43,116 nucleotides of DNA from Bacillota bacterium (GTDB lineage Bacteria > Bacillota > Clostridia > Christensenellales > Aristaeellaceae), in assembly GCA_023415715.1 (NCBI GenBank), contig JAEZJP010000308.1:1-43116 (forward strand), given 5' to 3'. A program made the translations under genes and the position numbers. The notes below the pieces were generated by a model. It was not told the origin of the DNA. It did not search any database and worked only from the letters and a program-made list of their open reading frames with translations. Below are positions 25,952 to 33,795 of the stretch, one piece after another (within the stretch, counting starts at the first letter, position 1; every line of letters begins with the position of its first letter).

Positions 25952-26437
25952 CAATATTGCCTTTCTTGGCAATCCATGACTGCCATGTGTACTGTTTCTT
26001 ATCATACAAAAAAAAGCTCTAAAAACAAGGGGGAGGGCAGAAAATACCAGTCCTTTCCGTCCATTTGATTATAACTCCATAATGCATTTTACTGTCTAAA
26101 TTGATACAATTGGCAGCCAAAATTGCGGTAAAAAAAAACACAATGAGGCTGCTGAAGCGCTTCGCATCTATCACTATGCCAAAATGTACATGCTGTGAAT
26201 AACGCCATTTCCTACTGCATTTTACAAAATAATGTATATAAGAAGGCAGGTTCAATTGCCCTGATTTTGGAACATGTGGATTTTTCAGTAACCATGCGGT
26301 ATAATTTGAATGAAGGTTTGATTTGCTGTTATCGCCACAATGAGAAGCTGCTTGCCTTTTACAGTTTGACGGCCAAAATGCAGAATTAGAATTCCACTTT
26401 TGATACAAGTACTTTTTCAGATAAGGCTGGTGTTACC
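25952..26437. other. Intergenic region between the CHAP gene and recQ
   Basis: About 490 AT-rich bases separate two divergent genes. A TATAAT at 26300-26305 points towards recQ, with a poor -35 (TGGATT at 26277, 17-base gap). A 10-base palindrome GAAGCGCTTC is near 26154. A 64-codon frame at 26195-26389 lacks a ribosome binding site and resembles nothing known. No RNA gene or terminator was recognised. Confidence 0.4.
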
Positions 26438-28279
26438 ATAGATATATTCGCACCGCTCAAGCAGTATTTTGGCCACAGCAAGTTTCGGCCGGGGCAAGAG
26501 GCGGTGATTGACGCGCTGCTGTCTGGCCGGGATGTGCTGGGCGTCATGCCCACCGGGGCAGGCAAGTCTATTTGCTATCAACTGCCGGCGCTGCTGCTGC
26601 CGGGGCTTACGCTGGTTATTTCGCCCCTGATTTCCCTGATGAAGGATCAGGTAGCCGCGCTGTCTCAGGCCGGAATTTCTACCGCTTATATTAATTCCTC
26701 CCTCACATCAGAGCAATACCGCGAGGTGTTCCGCCGCGCCAAAAACGGCGCCTACAAAATCATTTACGTGGCGCCGGAGCGGCTGACTACCGCGGACTTT
26801 TTTCGGTTTGCCGGGGAAACGGAAATATCGCTTCTGGCAGTAGACGAGGCCCATTGTGTGTCCCAGTGGGGGCAGGATTTTCGTCCCAGCTATTTGAAGA
26901 TCGCGGAGTTTGCGGCTTCTCTTTCCAGGCGTCCTGTGGTTGGCGCTTTCACCGCCACCGCCACCGCGGAAGTAAAAGACGATATGGAAAGACTCCTTCT
27001 TATGCGAAATCCTCTGCGTATCACCACAGGCTTTGATCGGCCCAATCTTTTTTTTGAGGTAGTGCGCCCCCATAGCAAGGACGCTTGTTTGCAAGCCTTT
27101 CTCGCCGAACGGCCGGGGCAAAGCGGCATTGTCTATTGTGCCACCCGAAAAACGGTGGAATCGGTTTGCGATAAACTGCGGCAAAACGGCATTGCAGCCA
27201 CGCGATATCACGCCGGGCTTTGTGATGCGGAGCGGAAGCAAAACCAAGAGGACTTTGTCTATGACAGATCGAGGATCATGGTTGCCACAAATGCCTTTGG
27301 CATGGGGATTGACAAATCCAATGTCAGCTTTGTGGTGCATTACAATATGCCGAAAAATATCGAAAGCTACTATCAGGAGGCAGGCCGCGCCGGGCGTGAC
27401 GGGGAAAAGGCCCACTGCGTGCTGTTCTTTTCTGCCGGCGATATACAAACGGCAAAGTTTCTCATCAACAATGCCGAGGAAAATGAGGCGCTTTCCGAGG
27501 AGGAGCGGGAGCTTGTTCGAAAAAGGGATCTGCAGCGATTGGATCAGATGACCGCCTACTGCAAAACCACCGGCTGTCTGCGCGCCCATCTGATGAACTA
27601 CTTTGGCGAGAACGCCGCCGTCCATTGCGGCAATTGCGGGAATTGTACCGGGGAAGTGGTGCTTAAGGACATTACCGTCGAGGCACAAAAAATACTCTCC
27701 TCTGTTGCCCGCGTAGAGAGGAAGTACGCTTCCTGTCTTGGCCTGACACTGATTGTACGTATGCTGCACGGCAGCAAAGAACAGCGGATAATGCAGCTGG
27801 ACCTTGACAGATTGCCGACCTATGGCATCCTGCGCGATATGGACCGCACCAAAATCAGGGACTATATCGACTGTCTCATACGCGAAGGCTATCTGATCCT
27901 GACAAATGATGAATACCCGGTGCTGTGCACGACCGAGCGGGCAAGGCAGGTGCTTTTCCACGGGGAAAGGGTGCTGTACACTTGCCGAAAGCAAAGTCCT
28001 TTCGAAAAGGCTGCTTCTTCCCGAAAAGAAAATAAAGCTCTGCCGGCGCAGACGGACGAAGGCCTGCTTGCCGCGCTGAAAGCATTGCGCACCAAACTGG
28101 CGCAAGCGGAAAACGTACCGGCCTACATTATCTTTTCCAATGCCGCCCTTGCGGATATGGCAGTCAAGCAGCCCCGAAACATAGCGGAATTTCTGCAGGT
28201 AACCGGCGTAGGAGAGATCAAGGCTGCACGATATGGACAAGCGTTTTTAAAAGAAATCCATCAAAAGAATAAGGGATGA
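26438..28279 (+). CDS. recQ: ATP-dependent DNA helicase RecQ (start codon abnormal)
   Basis: This is a 3'-5' DNA helicase for recombination and fork repair, about 613 residues from ATA 26438. It has the RecQ motif 0 (KFRPGQEAVID, about 15-25), Walker A MPTGAGKS (37-44), DEAH then CVSQWGQDFRPSY, the motif VI-like QEAGRAGRDG, the zinc module CLRAHLMNYFG with HCGNCGNC, a winged helix and a C-terminal HRDC domain (about 530-613). The frame upstream, back to a TAG at 26387, holds no ATG, GTG or TTG before motif 0. The first usual start, GTG 26504, falls inside motif 0 and would remove it. So either ATA 26438 is used, or an ATG has mutated, or there is a sequence error. AAGG lies 11-14 bases before the ATA. 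Confidence 0.85.
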   Translation: MDIFAPLKQYFGHSKFRPGQEAVIDALLSGRDVLGVMPTGAGKSICYQLPALLLPGLTLVISPLISLMKDQVAALSQAGISTAYINSSLTSEQYREVFRRAKNGAYKIIYVAPERLTTADFFRFAGETEISLLAVDEAHCVSQWGQDFRPSYLKIAEFAASLSRRPVVGAFTATATAEVKDDMERLLLMRNPLRITTGFDRPNLFFEVVRPHSKDACLQAFLAERPGQSGIVYCATRKTVESVCDKLRQNGIAATRYHAGLCDAERKQNQEDFVYDRSRIMVATNAFGMGIDKSNVSFVVHYNMPKNIESYYQEAGRAGRDGEKAHCVLFFSAGDIQTAKFLINNAEENEALSEEERELVRKRDLQRLDQMTAYCKTTGCLRAHLMNYFGENAAVHCGNCGNCTGEVVLKDITVEAQKILSSVARVERKYASCLGLTLIVRMLHGSKEQRIMQLDLDRLPTYGILRDMDRTKIRDYIDCLIREGYLILTNDEYPVLCTTERARQVLFHGERVLYTCRKQSPFEKAASSRKENKALPAQTDEGLLAALKALRTKLAQAENVPAYIIFSNAALADMAVKQPRNIAEFLQVTGVGEIKAARYGQAFLKEIHQKNKG

Positions 28280-28318
28280 CAGGTTTTGCCGGCTCAACTG
28301 ACAAAAAGGTGGATAGAA

Positions 28319-28762
28319 ATGACGAAGCGGTTGATTTGCCTATTGCTCTTCATGATGATTTGCGCCATGAATGACAGCGTGGGCGCAGGACGATTGGCAG
28401 GATATGCTAAGCGGCGAAGAAAAGAACTTTTATCATGCCGTTGATGGCTCCACCGCCACCATTCCTCTTTCGGAGGCCATCGCGGCCATGCTCCTTAACA
28501 TAACGCCGGAGCAGCAGATCAGACGGTTTTCGACGGTTCCTATCCGCTGAGTGTAACCTATTACGCAGTGCTGAAAAAGGGCTTGCCCATGGATCATCCG
28601 GCCAGGCAGCTAACAAATTGGCTGCTTTCCGGCGTGGGTCAGCGGGCGATGAAGGCTGCGGGGTACGCGGCGGTACGAAACCTGGATGAGCGAAATAGGC
28701 CAAGACCATTTGAATTGAGTGGTACGATAAACAGGAATTTTGAGAGGGAACCAACATTGTGA
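28319..28762 (+). pseudogene. Broken PstS-like substrate-binding protein gene
   Basis: An ATG at 28319 with AAAGGTGG upstream begins a signal-peptide-like sequence (MTKRLICLLLFMMICAM). A frameshift follows. A second frame carries HAVDGSTATIPLSEAIAAMLL, the phosphate-type binding motif DGSTATIPL, then stops after IRRFSTVPIR. A third frame resumes with QTVFDGSYPLSVTYYAVLKKG and GQRAMKAAGYAAV to a TGA at 28762. These are pieces of one PstS-type extracellular binding protein, with the middle deleted and at least two frame changes. It follows recQ by 40 bases and is surely non-functional as written, unless the assembly is wrong. Confidence 0.75.
28706..28742. repeat. 37-base dispersed repeat, copy 1
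   Basis: The segment (CCATTTGAATTGAGTGG followed by TACGATAAACAGGAATTTTG) lies in the end of the broken PstS-like gene. It matches 41682-41718 at 34 of 37 positions, by direct comparison. Confidence 0.75.
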
Positions 28763-28800
28763 GATTCTAGCTACTATCGCATTCAAGCGGGGTGTGGGAA

Positions 28801-29757
28801 ATGGCGTATGAGAAGCTGCTGAACATCAGTGAAGACTGGTTGAAATATGCCATTTATGTTCACTTGTGCGGCGCATCCAAGGATGAGACGGCCAAGCTTA
28901 AGAACGCGGCTCTTGCGGATGGCAAGATTCTGAACCTTATGAACGATGTTATCAGTTTCCATGGCATGCCGGTAACGAACCATAAAAATCCCGATTTGCC
29001 AGTTCGTAAATTGTTGTTTTTACTAGACATCGGATTTGACATGGATGTTCCAGAAATCAATACAGCGATTGATCAAATCCTTAAACATCGAGATGACAAT
29101 GGAGTTTACCAATCGGTGATAAACATCCCAAAGCATTTTGGTGGGGCGGGTGAGGATGTATTCAGTTGGTGCCTGTGCGATGCACCCTTGCTATTGCTTG
29201 TTCTTTTGAAGGCGGGCGTAGATTACTCAAAGCATATCAAGGCTGGCGTTGAATATCTGGTTTCGCTGAGCCGCGATAATGGTTTCCCCTGTGCAGTTTC
29301 TCCTGAATTGGGCAAATTTCGGGGACCGGGGAGCAAAGGGGATTGTTGTCCCTACGCAACTCTGATTATGGCCGATCTGCTGTCCCACATACCGGAATAC
29401 TGTAATTCTTCCGTTGCTGTCGCTTCTGTGGAAACGCTTCTGTCATTATGGAAGGACAGCTTTGAAAAGCACCCCTATATGTTTTATATGGGTACGGATT
29501 TCCGTAAACTAAAAGCTCCACCCTGCTGGTATGATATTATCAGCGTGGCCAGTGTTGTGAGCAAATACCCTTTTGCAGCGTATGATCCCCGCTTTCTGGA
29601 AATGATTGCACTGATTAAGGACAGGCAGGATCGTGACGGCCTTTTTACACCTGAATCAGTGTACCAAAAATTAAAGGGATGGGATTTCGGGCAAAAGAAG
29701 TCGCCCTCCCCCTATTTGACTTACCTTTGCTTGCTCATCTTTCAAAGATTGGAATAG
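28801..29757 (+). CDS. Unknown helical protein, possibly alpha/alpha toroid
   Basis: This is a 318-residue soluble protein without signal peptide or membrane segment. It is built of amphipathic helices with recurring aromatic and glycine turn patterns (LKHRDDNGVYQS, LSRDNGFPCAV, IKDRQDRDGLFTPE), spaced as in alpha/alpha toroid proteins such as prenyltransferase-like or glycosidase-like repeats. Cys residues cluster in WCLCDAP and KGDCCPYA. The C-terminus has FGQKKSPSPYLTYLCLLIF, a motif recalled from uncharacterised bacterial proteins. No catalytic function can be assigned. ATG 28801 was preferred to an in-frame GTG at 28792; GGGGTGTGGG lies before it. It stands alone between pseudogene and MFS gene, in a more AT-rich stretch. 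Confidence 0.75.
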   Translation: MAYEKLLNISEDWLKYAIYVHLCGASKDETAKLKNAALADGKILNLMNDVISFHGMPVTNHKNPDLPVRKLLFLLDIGFDMDVPEINTAIDQILKHRDDNGVYQSVINIPKHFGGAGEDVFSWCLCDAPLLLLVLLKAGVDYSKHIKAGVEYLVSLSRDNGFPCAVSPELGKFRGPGSKGDCCPYATLIMADLLSHIPEYCNSSVAVASVETLLSLWKDSFEKHPYMFYMGTDFRKLKAPPCWYDIISVASVVSKYPFAAYDPRFLEMIALIKDRQDRDGLFTPESVYQKLKGWDFGQKKSPSPYLTYLCLLIFQRLE

Positions 29758-30022
29758 GCACAACCACTTTCAGAGGCATAGGAAAAACCCATAGCCTGCG
29801 TGGAAATTTCTTATTTATCAAGCAGATGTGAACTTCTAAATATTGAATCTGACACGCTTATAAGCCTGGTGAACTGCCAGTGTGTATTTGTGCATGCCCT
29901 CACCGAACCATTAAAATTCCGCAGTAATGTAACGCCTCTTACCCAGTTGTCCTCTTTATGTATATTTGTGGTGGGGTTTGCTGCAAGATAAGATGAAATG
30001 AAATTTGAAAAGGAGTGTCAGC

Positions 30023-30130
30023 GTGAAAAAGGAACCGGATGAAAAAATACTACCGTCCACGCCGGATAATGCAAAGCACAAGTCGCGTCAGGTCAAAAAG
30101 AAAACCGGGGATACAACCGGCGGGAAATAA
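30023..30130 (+). CDS. Possible small basic peptide
   Basis: GTG 30023 is preceded by AAAAGGAG with a 7-base gap and opens a 35-residue frame (MKKEPDEKILPSTPD then NAKHKSRQVKKKTGDTTGGK), ending at TAA 30128. The peptide is lysine-rich, hydrophilic and probably disordered. A good ribosome binding site and a terminator downstream (30204-30246) support expression, but there is no comparative evidence. The 265 bases before it (29758-30022) hold no other gene I can support. Confidence 0.45.
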   Translation: MKKEPDEKILPSTPDNAKHKSRQVKKKTGDTTGGK

Positions 30131-30203
30131 GTTCAATTGGAGGAATCGCCCGGTTAGGCACTTCATTCTTAGCAATAGCATGAATAATTGAGATGCCGGC
30201 CCT

Positions 30204-30246
30204 CCGTCGGTTTTTGACGGTCTCCCGCCCCGAAAGGGGCTTTTTT
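30204..30246 (+). terminator. Double hairpin terminator
   Basis: CCGTC/GACGG (30204-30220) is followed by GCCCC GAAA GGGGC (30227-30240) and TTTTTT. The second hairpin with GAAA tetraloop and T-run is a textbook intrinsic terminator on the plus strand. It lies 37 bases from the convergent MFS gene end. Confidence 0.8.
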
Positions 30247-30282
30247 GATTGATGGCCCGTCCCTGTGTTACACAAAACTTCT

Positions 30283-31488
30283 TTATTCGGTGCGTATTCT
30301 CATACTTAACACAAAGTTGGAGATAGCAATAACCGCAGCGGACATAAACACGGCTTGATAACCGAATGCCGACCACATAAACCCGCCCAAAATCGGAATG
30401 CTCATAGATACCAAATGATCAACGGTGATACCCAGTGAGAGAGTATGCGTAATATCGGAGGGATAGAGGGCGATTTTTCGCATGTATGTGGATCTTGCCA
30501 TATCAACAGCATTTGTGGAACTGTCGATAATATAGCAAGCTGCGATTATGGCTACCGCTACCGGTGCGGTGAAAATATTCGAAGCAAAGGAATAACCTAT
30601 ACACAATAAAAACAGTACAACAGCCTCGATTGACAAAACCTTGCGCTCGCCCAGCTTATCAATTGCATTTCCAACAAGCGTTCTGGTAAGGATGCTGACC
30701 AGTGCAATGATAACGCCATATATTGCAAACGTCTCCGGTCCTACGCCAAAGACCTGAATCAAAACCCATGGAGCAAACGTGAGAAAAATCTGCTTGCGTG
30801 CGCCGTTGACTATGCACAGAAGATAATAGAGTGTGTATCGTTTCCGTATGATAAGTTTGAAACTTTTATGATACGGCTCCTGCTTCTTCATTAGAAAAGT
30901 TGTGAATGTGGCAAACAAATAGAAAAAAGCCGCAACGATAAACGCCGCTTTATATGAAATATTTAAGTATCTGAATCCAGCCCAGACAATTCCATAGCCC
31001 AAGAGGGAGGCGGTAAGATTATATGCGTTGTATTTTGCAAGCCTTGCGCCGAACTTCTCGGGGTTCGAAAGGTGCATGCCCATGCTGCTTGCAATCGGCA
31101 TATAAAGATGCTGACCCATGCTGAAAATCATCAGGAACAATACCAATACACCATAGCTTTGCGAAAATCCCAGTCCGGCAATACCGATTGCCGCGGCAAA
31201 CATAGAAATGGAAGCAATGCGGGTATCGCCAAGAAACGCAAGCAGCGACAAAACAAACACAACCAAAAATCCCGGCAGTTCTCTTGGGAATTCAAGCACA
31301 CCGCGCGCGGATTCGGATAAATGCAATACATCGTTCAAGAAATTGTTGAATATCGAAGTGTTTATTCCGCCTGCCACACCGGAAAGGAAACCGATACATA
31401 AATACAACGCAAATTCCCTGTCGCTCGTTATACTTTCATGAATACCGTTTTGAAATGATGAGATGCGTTTTTCAATTAACTTTAACAA
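30283..31488 (-). CDS. MFS transporter
   Basis: This is a 401-residue membrane protein with about 12 hydrophobic helices and a central cytoplasmic loop (KKQEPYHKSFKLIIRKRY, about residues 198-216), as in the major facilitator superfamily. A charged loop GDTRI follows the second helix. The substrate cannot be named; drug or sugar export are both possible. It starts at TTG 31488, with GAGAGGG 9-15 bases before it; no ATG lies in the right place. A clear promoter is upstream (31534-31561). It is divergent from the LplB-type importer genes. Confidence 0.85.
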   Translation of the reverse strand: MLKLIEKRISSFQNGIHESITSDREFALYLCIGFLSGVAGGINTSIFNNFLNDVLHLSESARGVLEFPRELPGFLVVFVLSLLAFLGDTRIASISMFAAAIGIAGLGFSQSYGVLVLFLMIFSMGQHLYMPIASSMGMHLSNPEKFGARLAKYNAYNLTASLLGYGIVWAGFRYLNISYKAAFIVAAFFYLFATFTTFLMKKQEPYHKSFKLIIRKRYTLYYLLCIVNGARKQIFLTFAPWVLIQVFGVGPETFAIYGVIIALVSILTRTLVGNAIDKLGERKVLSIEAVVLFLLCIGYSFASNIFTAPVAVAIIAACYIIDSSTNAVDMARSTYMRKIALYPSDITHTLSLGITVDHLVSMSIPILGGFMWSAFGYQAVFMSAAVIAISNFVLSMRIRTE

Positions 31489-31528
31489 TTACATTTCCCT
31501 CTCATGCCCGGATTTCTTCTTTTATGCA

Positions 31529-31561
31529 GGTATACTATACCATAACAAGTCGTTTTTTCAA
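31529..31561 (-). promoter_or_regulatory. Promoter of MFS gene with palindrome over the -10
   Basis: On the minus strand TTGAAA (31561-31556), 16 bases, then TATAGT (31539-31534). The -10 box lies in the perfect odd palindrome GGTATACTATACC (31529-31541), so a repressor could block it. The leader to the TTG start is about 40 bases. Confidence 0.6.
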
Positions 31562-31683
31562 TTATGGAACTTTAAAATGCGAAACTATTTTTATCACTCG
31601 GGCTATGCAAGAGCTTTATGGACAAACTATACAATATCGTGATTTTCAGATGCTAAATATGTATATTGTCACTGTTTCGTGGA

Positions 31684-31721
31684 ATTTTACACTATCCATT
31701 TTGAGCATTTTGCTGTAAAAT
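31684..31721. promoter_or_regulatory. Inverted repeat upstream of LplB-type importer operon
   Basis: ATTTTACA (31684-31691) and TGTAAAAT (31714-31721) form a perfect 8-base inverted repeat, and TTTTACA occurs again near 31740. This is a candidate binding site set for the YesN-like regulator encoded downstream. The rest of 31562-31834 holds no gene and no strong plus-strand promoter. Confidence 0.35.
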
Positions 31722-31834
31722 CCAAATACAAAAATTCAGTTTTACAATTTGAAATTTCGTGCGGCGGCATATGGGGGTTAACAAACCGTAATCCATGGTT
31801 CCCGTATGTCATGGACGAAGAGGAGTTGTATTTG

Positions 31835-32770
31835 TTGAACAAAGCGACAGGGAAAAGATCATCGCCGGTTGTCCGCCTACTTCGTGAAAATTATCAGTTG
31901 TACCTGATCCTGCTCCTGCCGCTGATCTGGCTGCTGGTGTTCAAGTACCAGCCCATGTACGGCGCGCAGATCGCCTTTCGTAGATTCCGCGCAGCGGACG
32001 GCATATGGGGCAGCCAATGGGTGGGGCTCGACAACTTCTTGAAGTTCTTTAACAATTACATGTTTTCCAGGACGCTTAAAAACACGCTGACCGTCAGCAT
32101 CTACCAGCTGCTGGTTACGTTTCCCTTTCCGATCATCCTTGCACTGGCCATGAACAGCACGGTGCATACGCAGCTGAAAAAATCCACGCAGATGATCACT
32201 TACCTGCCCCACTTTGTTTCCACGGTGGTGCTGGTGGGCATGTTGGTACAGTTCACCAATGTGCATATGGGCATCTTCAATAAGCTGGTCATGCTCTTTG
32301 GCGGGAAAGCAACCGATTTTATGGCGTCCGGGCCTGCATTCTTCCATATGTACGTATGGTCGGAGGCGTGGCAAAACTGCGGCTGGGGCACGATCATCTA
32401 TCTGGCGGCGCTGTCGGGTGTGGATATGGAGCTGCATGAGGCGGCGGTGATCGACGGCGCCAGCCGCTTTAAGAGGCTTGTGCATATCGATATCCCCAGC
32501 CTCGTTCCCACGGCCACCATCATTATGATCATGAACATGGGCCGCATCATGGACCTTGGGTTTGAAAAGGCGTTTTTGATGCAGAACCTGATGAACATCG
32601 GTTCCTCTGAGATCATTGCCACCTACGCCTACAAGACGGGCCTTGCTTCCGCTTCGGCAGATTTCTCCTACTCCACCACCATCAGCTTCTTCAACTCCGC
32701 CGTAAACCTGGTCTTGATCCTCATTGTAAACAAGATCGCCTCCAAGTGGGGCGAAACGAGCCTGTGGTAA
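31835..32770 (+). CDS. Sugar ABC transporter permease (LplB type)
   Basis: This is a permease of about 311 residues with a cytoplasmic N-terminus, about six membrane helices, and LIWLLVFKYQPMYGAQIAFRRF early on, the usual LplB mark. The EAA loop reads HEAAVIDGASRFKRLVHI then IPSL. The start is uncertain: TTG 31835 has AAGAGGAG at 31818-31825 with a 9-base gap, while the in-frame ATG 31811 (8 codons longer) has no ribosome binding site. It heads the operon for the enolase-superfamily and GH5 enzymes and is followed by its partner 28 bases later. Confidence 0.88.
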   Translation: MNKATGKRSSPVVRLLRENYQLYLILLLPLIWLLVFKYQPMYGAQIAFRRFRAADGIWGSQWVGLDNFLKFFNNYMFSRTLKNTLTVSIYQLLVTFPFPIILALAMNSTVHTQLKKSTQMITYLPHFVSTVVLVGMLVQFTNVHMGIFNKLVMLFGGKATDFMASGPAFFHMYVWSEAWQNCGWGTIIYLAALSGVDMELHEAAVIDGASRFKRLVHIDIPSLVPTATIIMIMNMGRIMDLGFEKAFLMQNLMNIGSSEIIATYAYKTGLASASADFSYSTTISFFNSAVNLVLILIVNKIASKWGETSLW

Positions 32771-32798
32771 GATTCCGATTTTTAGACTGGAGGTTCGT

Positions 32799-33689
32799 AT
32801 GAACAGGATCAAGCATTCCAAAGGTGACCGCGCCTTCTTCATAATCAACGATATCTTCCTGGCCCTGGCGCTTTTGATCGTACTTTTACCGGTGGTATAC
32901 ATCATCAGCTCTTCCATCAGCTCTCCAACCGCCGTGATGACAGGCCGCGTGCTCTTGTGGCCGGTAGATTTTTCCCTGGAAGGGTATGCTGCCGTGTTCA
33001 AGTACCCGGTCATCATAACGGGTTATCTGAACAGCATCTTTTACACCGTGGCGGGCAGCGCCATCAACATCCTCATGACCGTGCTGGCGGCCTACCCCCT
33101 TTCCCGCAAAAAGATGGCCGGGCGGAACATCATCATGTTCCTGTTCACCTTCACCATGATCTTCAGCGGCGGCCTGATCCCCTCTTACATGCTGGCCTCC
33201 AGCCTGAACCTTACCAACAACCGCTGGGTAATGCTGCTCCCGGGGGCGATCAGCGTATACAACCTCATCATCTGCCGTACGTTTTTCCAGAACAACATCC
33301 CAGCGGAACTTTTTGAGGCCGCCTCCATCGACGGGTGCAACCATATCAGGTTTTTGTCAAGTGTGGTACTACCCCTTTCAAAGCCCATCCTGGCGGTGCT
33401 TCTTCTGTACTACGCCGTAGGGCATTGGAACGCCTATTTCAATGCGTTCATTTACCTCTCGGACAGGGACAAGTTCCCGCTTCAGATTATCCTGCGCGAG
33501 ATCCTGGTGCGCAACACCATCGACCCTTCCGTGATGTATGATCCCCAGCTGGAGGGCGTCAAGCAGGGCTTGGGCGATCTTTTGAAATATTCCCTGATCA
33601 TCGTGGCCACCGTGCCGTTTATGGTGGCTTACCCGTTCGTTTCCAAACACTTTGTCAAGGGTGCATTGACCGGTGCTGTCAAGGGATAA
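32799..33689 (+). CDS. Carbohydrate ABC transporter permease (YtcP type)
   Basis: This is a 296-residue second permease with six predicted helices. The YtcP marks are SSSISSPTAVMTGRVLLWP (about 49-67), SGGLIPSYMLA (about 125-135) and the EAA loop FEAASIDGCNHIRFLSSV then LPLSKP. The C-terminus GALTGAVKG is typical. CTGGAGG lies just before the ATG. A small GGCC hairpin lies between it and the binding protein gene. Confidence 0.92.
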   Translation: MNRIKHSKGDRAFFIINDIFLALALLIVLLPVVYIISSSISSPTAVMTGRVLLWPVDFSLEGYAAVFKYPVIITGYLNSIFYTVAGSAINILMTVLAAYPLSRKKMAGRNIIMFLFTFTMIFSGGLIPSYMLASSLNLTNNRWVMLLPGAISVYNLIICRTFFQNNIPAELFEAASIDGCNHIRFLSSVVLPLSKPILAVLLLYYAVGHWNAYFNAFIYLSDRDKFPLQIILREILVRNTIDPSVMYDPQLEGVKQGLGDLLKYSLIIVATVPFMVAYPFVSKHFVKGALTGAVKG

Positions 33690-33795
33690 GGCCGGCTTTT
33701 ACGATGAGATATTGCTTGAGGAAAGGGGGAACTGAGGCTCGGCCATATACGGCCTTGAACGAGACAGCTTAAAGATTTGCAAAGGAGAGGAAAAT

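Noticed and set aside
26154..26163. Palindrome GAAGCGCTTC as a catabolite repression (cre) site
   Set aside because: It is two bases shorter than the cre pattern and lacks the flanking TG/CA; probably chance.
29800..29991. 63-codon plus-strand frame
   Set aside because: No ribosome binding site or recognisable features, and composition is not protein-like.
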